Source: Chitinophaga filiformis | Lineage (GTDB): Bacteria; Bacteroidota; Bacteroidia; Chitinophagales; Chitinophagaceae | Assembly: GCF_900102545.1 (NCBI RefSeq) | Contig: NZ_FNBN01000002.1 | Span: forward strand, 1,400,264 to 1,464,263 | Length of the DNA stretch: 64,000 bases | Direction of reading: 5' to 3' | Shown here: in pieces, positions 63,092 through 64,000 of the stretch | How positions within the stretch are numbered: the stretch's first letter is position 1 | Layout: each line of letters begins with the position of its first letter | Notes under the pieces: model-generated | The model's database searches: none | Told to the model about the DNA's origin: nothing | The model's input: the letters and a program-made list of their open reading frames with translations, nothing else | Position numbers and translations under genes: made by a program

Positions 63092-64000
63092 GTAAGTACC
63101 AAAGTTAAAGTAATATGAAATACCCCGTTTTCATTCCTGATCAGTAAGGTATATTTATCCCTGTACAACATGTCCAGCCGCGTTCTTACATTAGATAACC
63201 CAATACCTGAATTTTCATCTTTTTCTGTAACATTCTCCTCATCAAACCGGTTCTTTACATCAAAAATAAGCTGACCATCCTTTACCGACAGCTCAATATC
63301 TATCTGCGGATGCGACAGGTAATTTACCCCATGTTTAAATGCATTTTCTACGAAGGGTATCAGCAACATGGGTTCTATTGTATAGCATTCCGTTTCTTCT
63401 TCTGTATTCATCACGGCATTCACCGCCACCTCACTGCCAAAACGTAGTTGCTGCAGTGCTATAAAACTCTTCAGGTATTCAATCTCTTTGATAACAGCCA
63501 CCTTTTTTCCCTGTGTATCGTACAGCATATAACGCATCAGATCTGACAGCATGATAAGAGAAGACTCCAGCCTCTCCGATTTCTTCCTGGCCAGTGAAAC
63601 CAGGTTGGTCAGGACGTTGAACAGGAAATGTGGACTTATCTGTGAACGGAGGAACTTCAGCTCTGTAGAGAGCTGTTCGGTCCGTTTCTTCTCCTGTTCT
63701 TTCTCAAACCGGATCTTGTTCACTCTCCTGCGATAAATGACGCTGATAAAGAAGATACCAACAGACGGACCGAAAATAAATTTATACGCCGTCATGTCTT
63801 TCAATACATCTGGAAACCAGAAAGCCAGTATATGATACTTCAGCTGGAATGATATGAACAGGAGTAACATGGCCACCGGGAGATACAGCCACCAGTATTT
63901 CCGGTTCATCAGCCTGGGATAGAAAAAGAAAGCATTGCTGTAAAAAATAGCCATATGTATGAACCCCGATATCGTGAAGAATAAACCGGGAATAGGCCCT
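63088..64000 (-). CDS. LytS-like sensor histidine kinase (5' end outside window)
   Basis: An internal ATG at 63952-63954 would give 288 aa, but the frame stays open to the window edge and continues a membrane segment (GLFFTISGFIHMAIFYSNAF), so the gene is treated as partial. It carries several N-terminal membrane helices, a His_kinase domain with SQISPHFLFNVLTNLVSLAR (phospho-His in SPHFLFN) and the ATP-binding N-box FVENAFKHG plus GIGLSNVRTRL. It pairs with the LytTR regulator downstream. Confidence 0.9.
   Translation of the reverse strand, partial: GPIPGLFFTISGFIHMAIFYSNAFFFYPRLMNRKYWWLYLPVAMLLLFISFQLKYHILAFWFPDVLKDMTAYKFIFGPSVGIFFISVIYRRRVNKIRFEKEQEKKRTEQLSTELKFLRSQISPHFLFNVLTNLVSLARKKSERLESSLIMLSDLMRYMLYDTQGKKVAVIKEIEYLKSFIALQQLRFGSEVAVNAVMNTEEETECYTIEPMLLIPFVENAFKHGVNYLSHPQIDIELSVKDGQLIFDVKNRFDEENVTEKDENSGIGLSNVRTRLDMLYRDKYTLLIRNENGVFHITLTLVLT

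Noticed and set aside
1..64000. rRNA, tRNA and transposase genes
   Set aside because: No rRNA sequence, no cloverleaf noticed and no DDE or tyrosine recombinase motif recognised; a tRNA scan was not run.

Overview
The window looks like a chromosome segment of a Bacteroidota species, most likely a Chitinophaga-like member of the Chitinophagaceae. The evidence is a SusC/SusD pair with its own ECF sigma factor and FecR anti-sigma, a PorP/SprF protein and an adhesin with a type IX secretion C-terminus, LytS/LytR-type signalling, and promoters of the Bacteroidota form (TTG, about 20 nt, TAnnTTTG). No rRNA, tRNA, CRISPR array, integrase or transposase was recognised. Most genes lie on the minus strand. 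Functions are assigned from motif recognition by eye; no database search was run.

Positions 1-19412 form an accessory region. At the left edge is the start of a contractile tail sheath gene, followed by an unknown 407-aa protein and a DUF4255 (Pvc16-type) tail-terminator protein. These mark the edge of an extracellular contractile injection system (eCIS) that continues off the window. An 0.8-kb gene-free gap rich in hairpins, including a perfect 42-bp inverted repeat, separates it from a tight five-gene operon of about 16 kb. That operon encodes a PhoD-like phosphoesterase (820 aa), a DUF6603-like protein (1139 aa), a protein with an internal membrane hairpin (1039 aa), a coiled-coil-headed 1829-aa protein and a 574-aa protein. 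None has a signal peptide, and the last three belong to families I know only as conserved hypotheticals.

Positions 19684-23336 hold a GH20 hexosaminidase, an MBL-fold hydrolase and a divergent HxlR regulator. Positions 23383-27121 hold the most striking item: a two-gene operon encoding a SLOG - ion channel - TrkA/RCK - RyR-like membrane protein and a TIR-STING-like effector, with no cyclic-nucleotide synthase beside it. This looks like a nucleotide-signal-driven anti-phage or cell-suicide module.

Positions 27360-33351 hold a lipoprotein, a UBP-type zinc finger protein, an S1C protease with a second, cysteine-substituted protease-like segment, an M48 metalloprotease and an unknown secreted protein. 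Positions 33587-44644 are a type IX secretion adhesin operon: a 2546-aa adhesin with 13 near-identical cadherin-like repeats, PorP/SprF, an OmpA/PD40 protein and a small exported protein. A run of eleven 11-bp repeats lies upstream of it.

Positions 45098-54817 are a regulated nutrient-uptake locus (ECF sigma, FecR, SusC, SusD, DUF5689 lipoprotein, calcineurin-like phosphatase), possibly for organic phosphate. Positions 55038-56411 are a divergent HxlR/NmrA-like pair with interlocked promoters. Positions 56460-59051 encode an Mla/MCE-type lipid transporter. Positions 59366-62285 hold an FAD oxidase, a Bor-like lipoprotein, a small membrane protein and a TPR-like protein. The window ends in a LytTR response regulator and its sensor kinase, which runs off the right edge.
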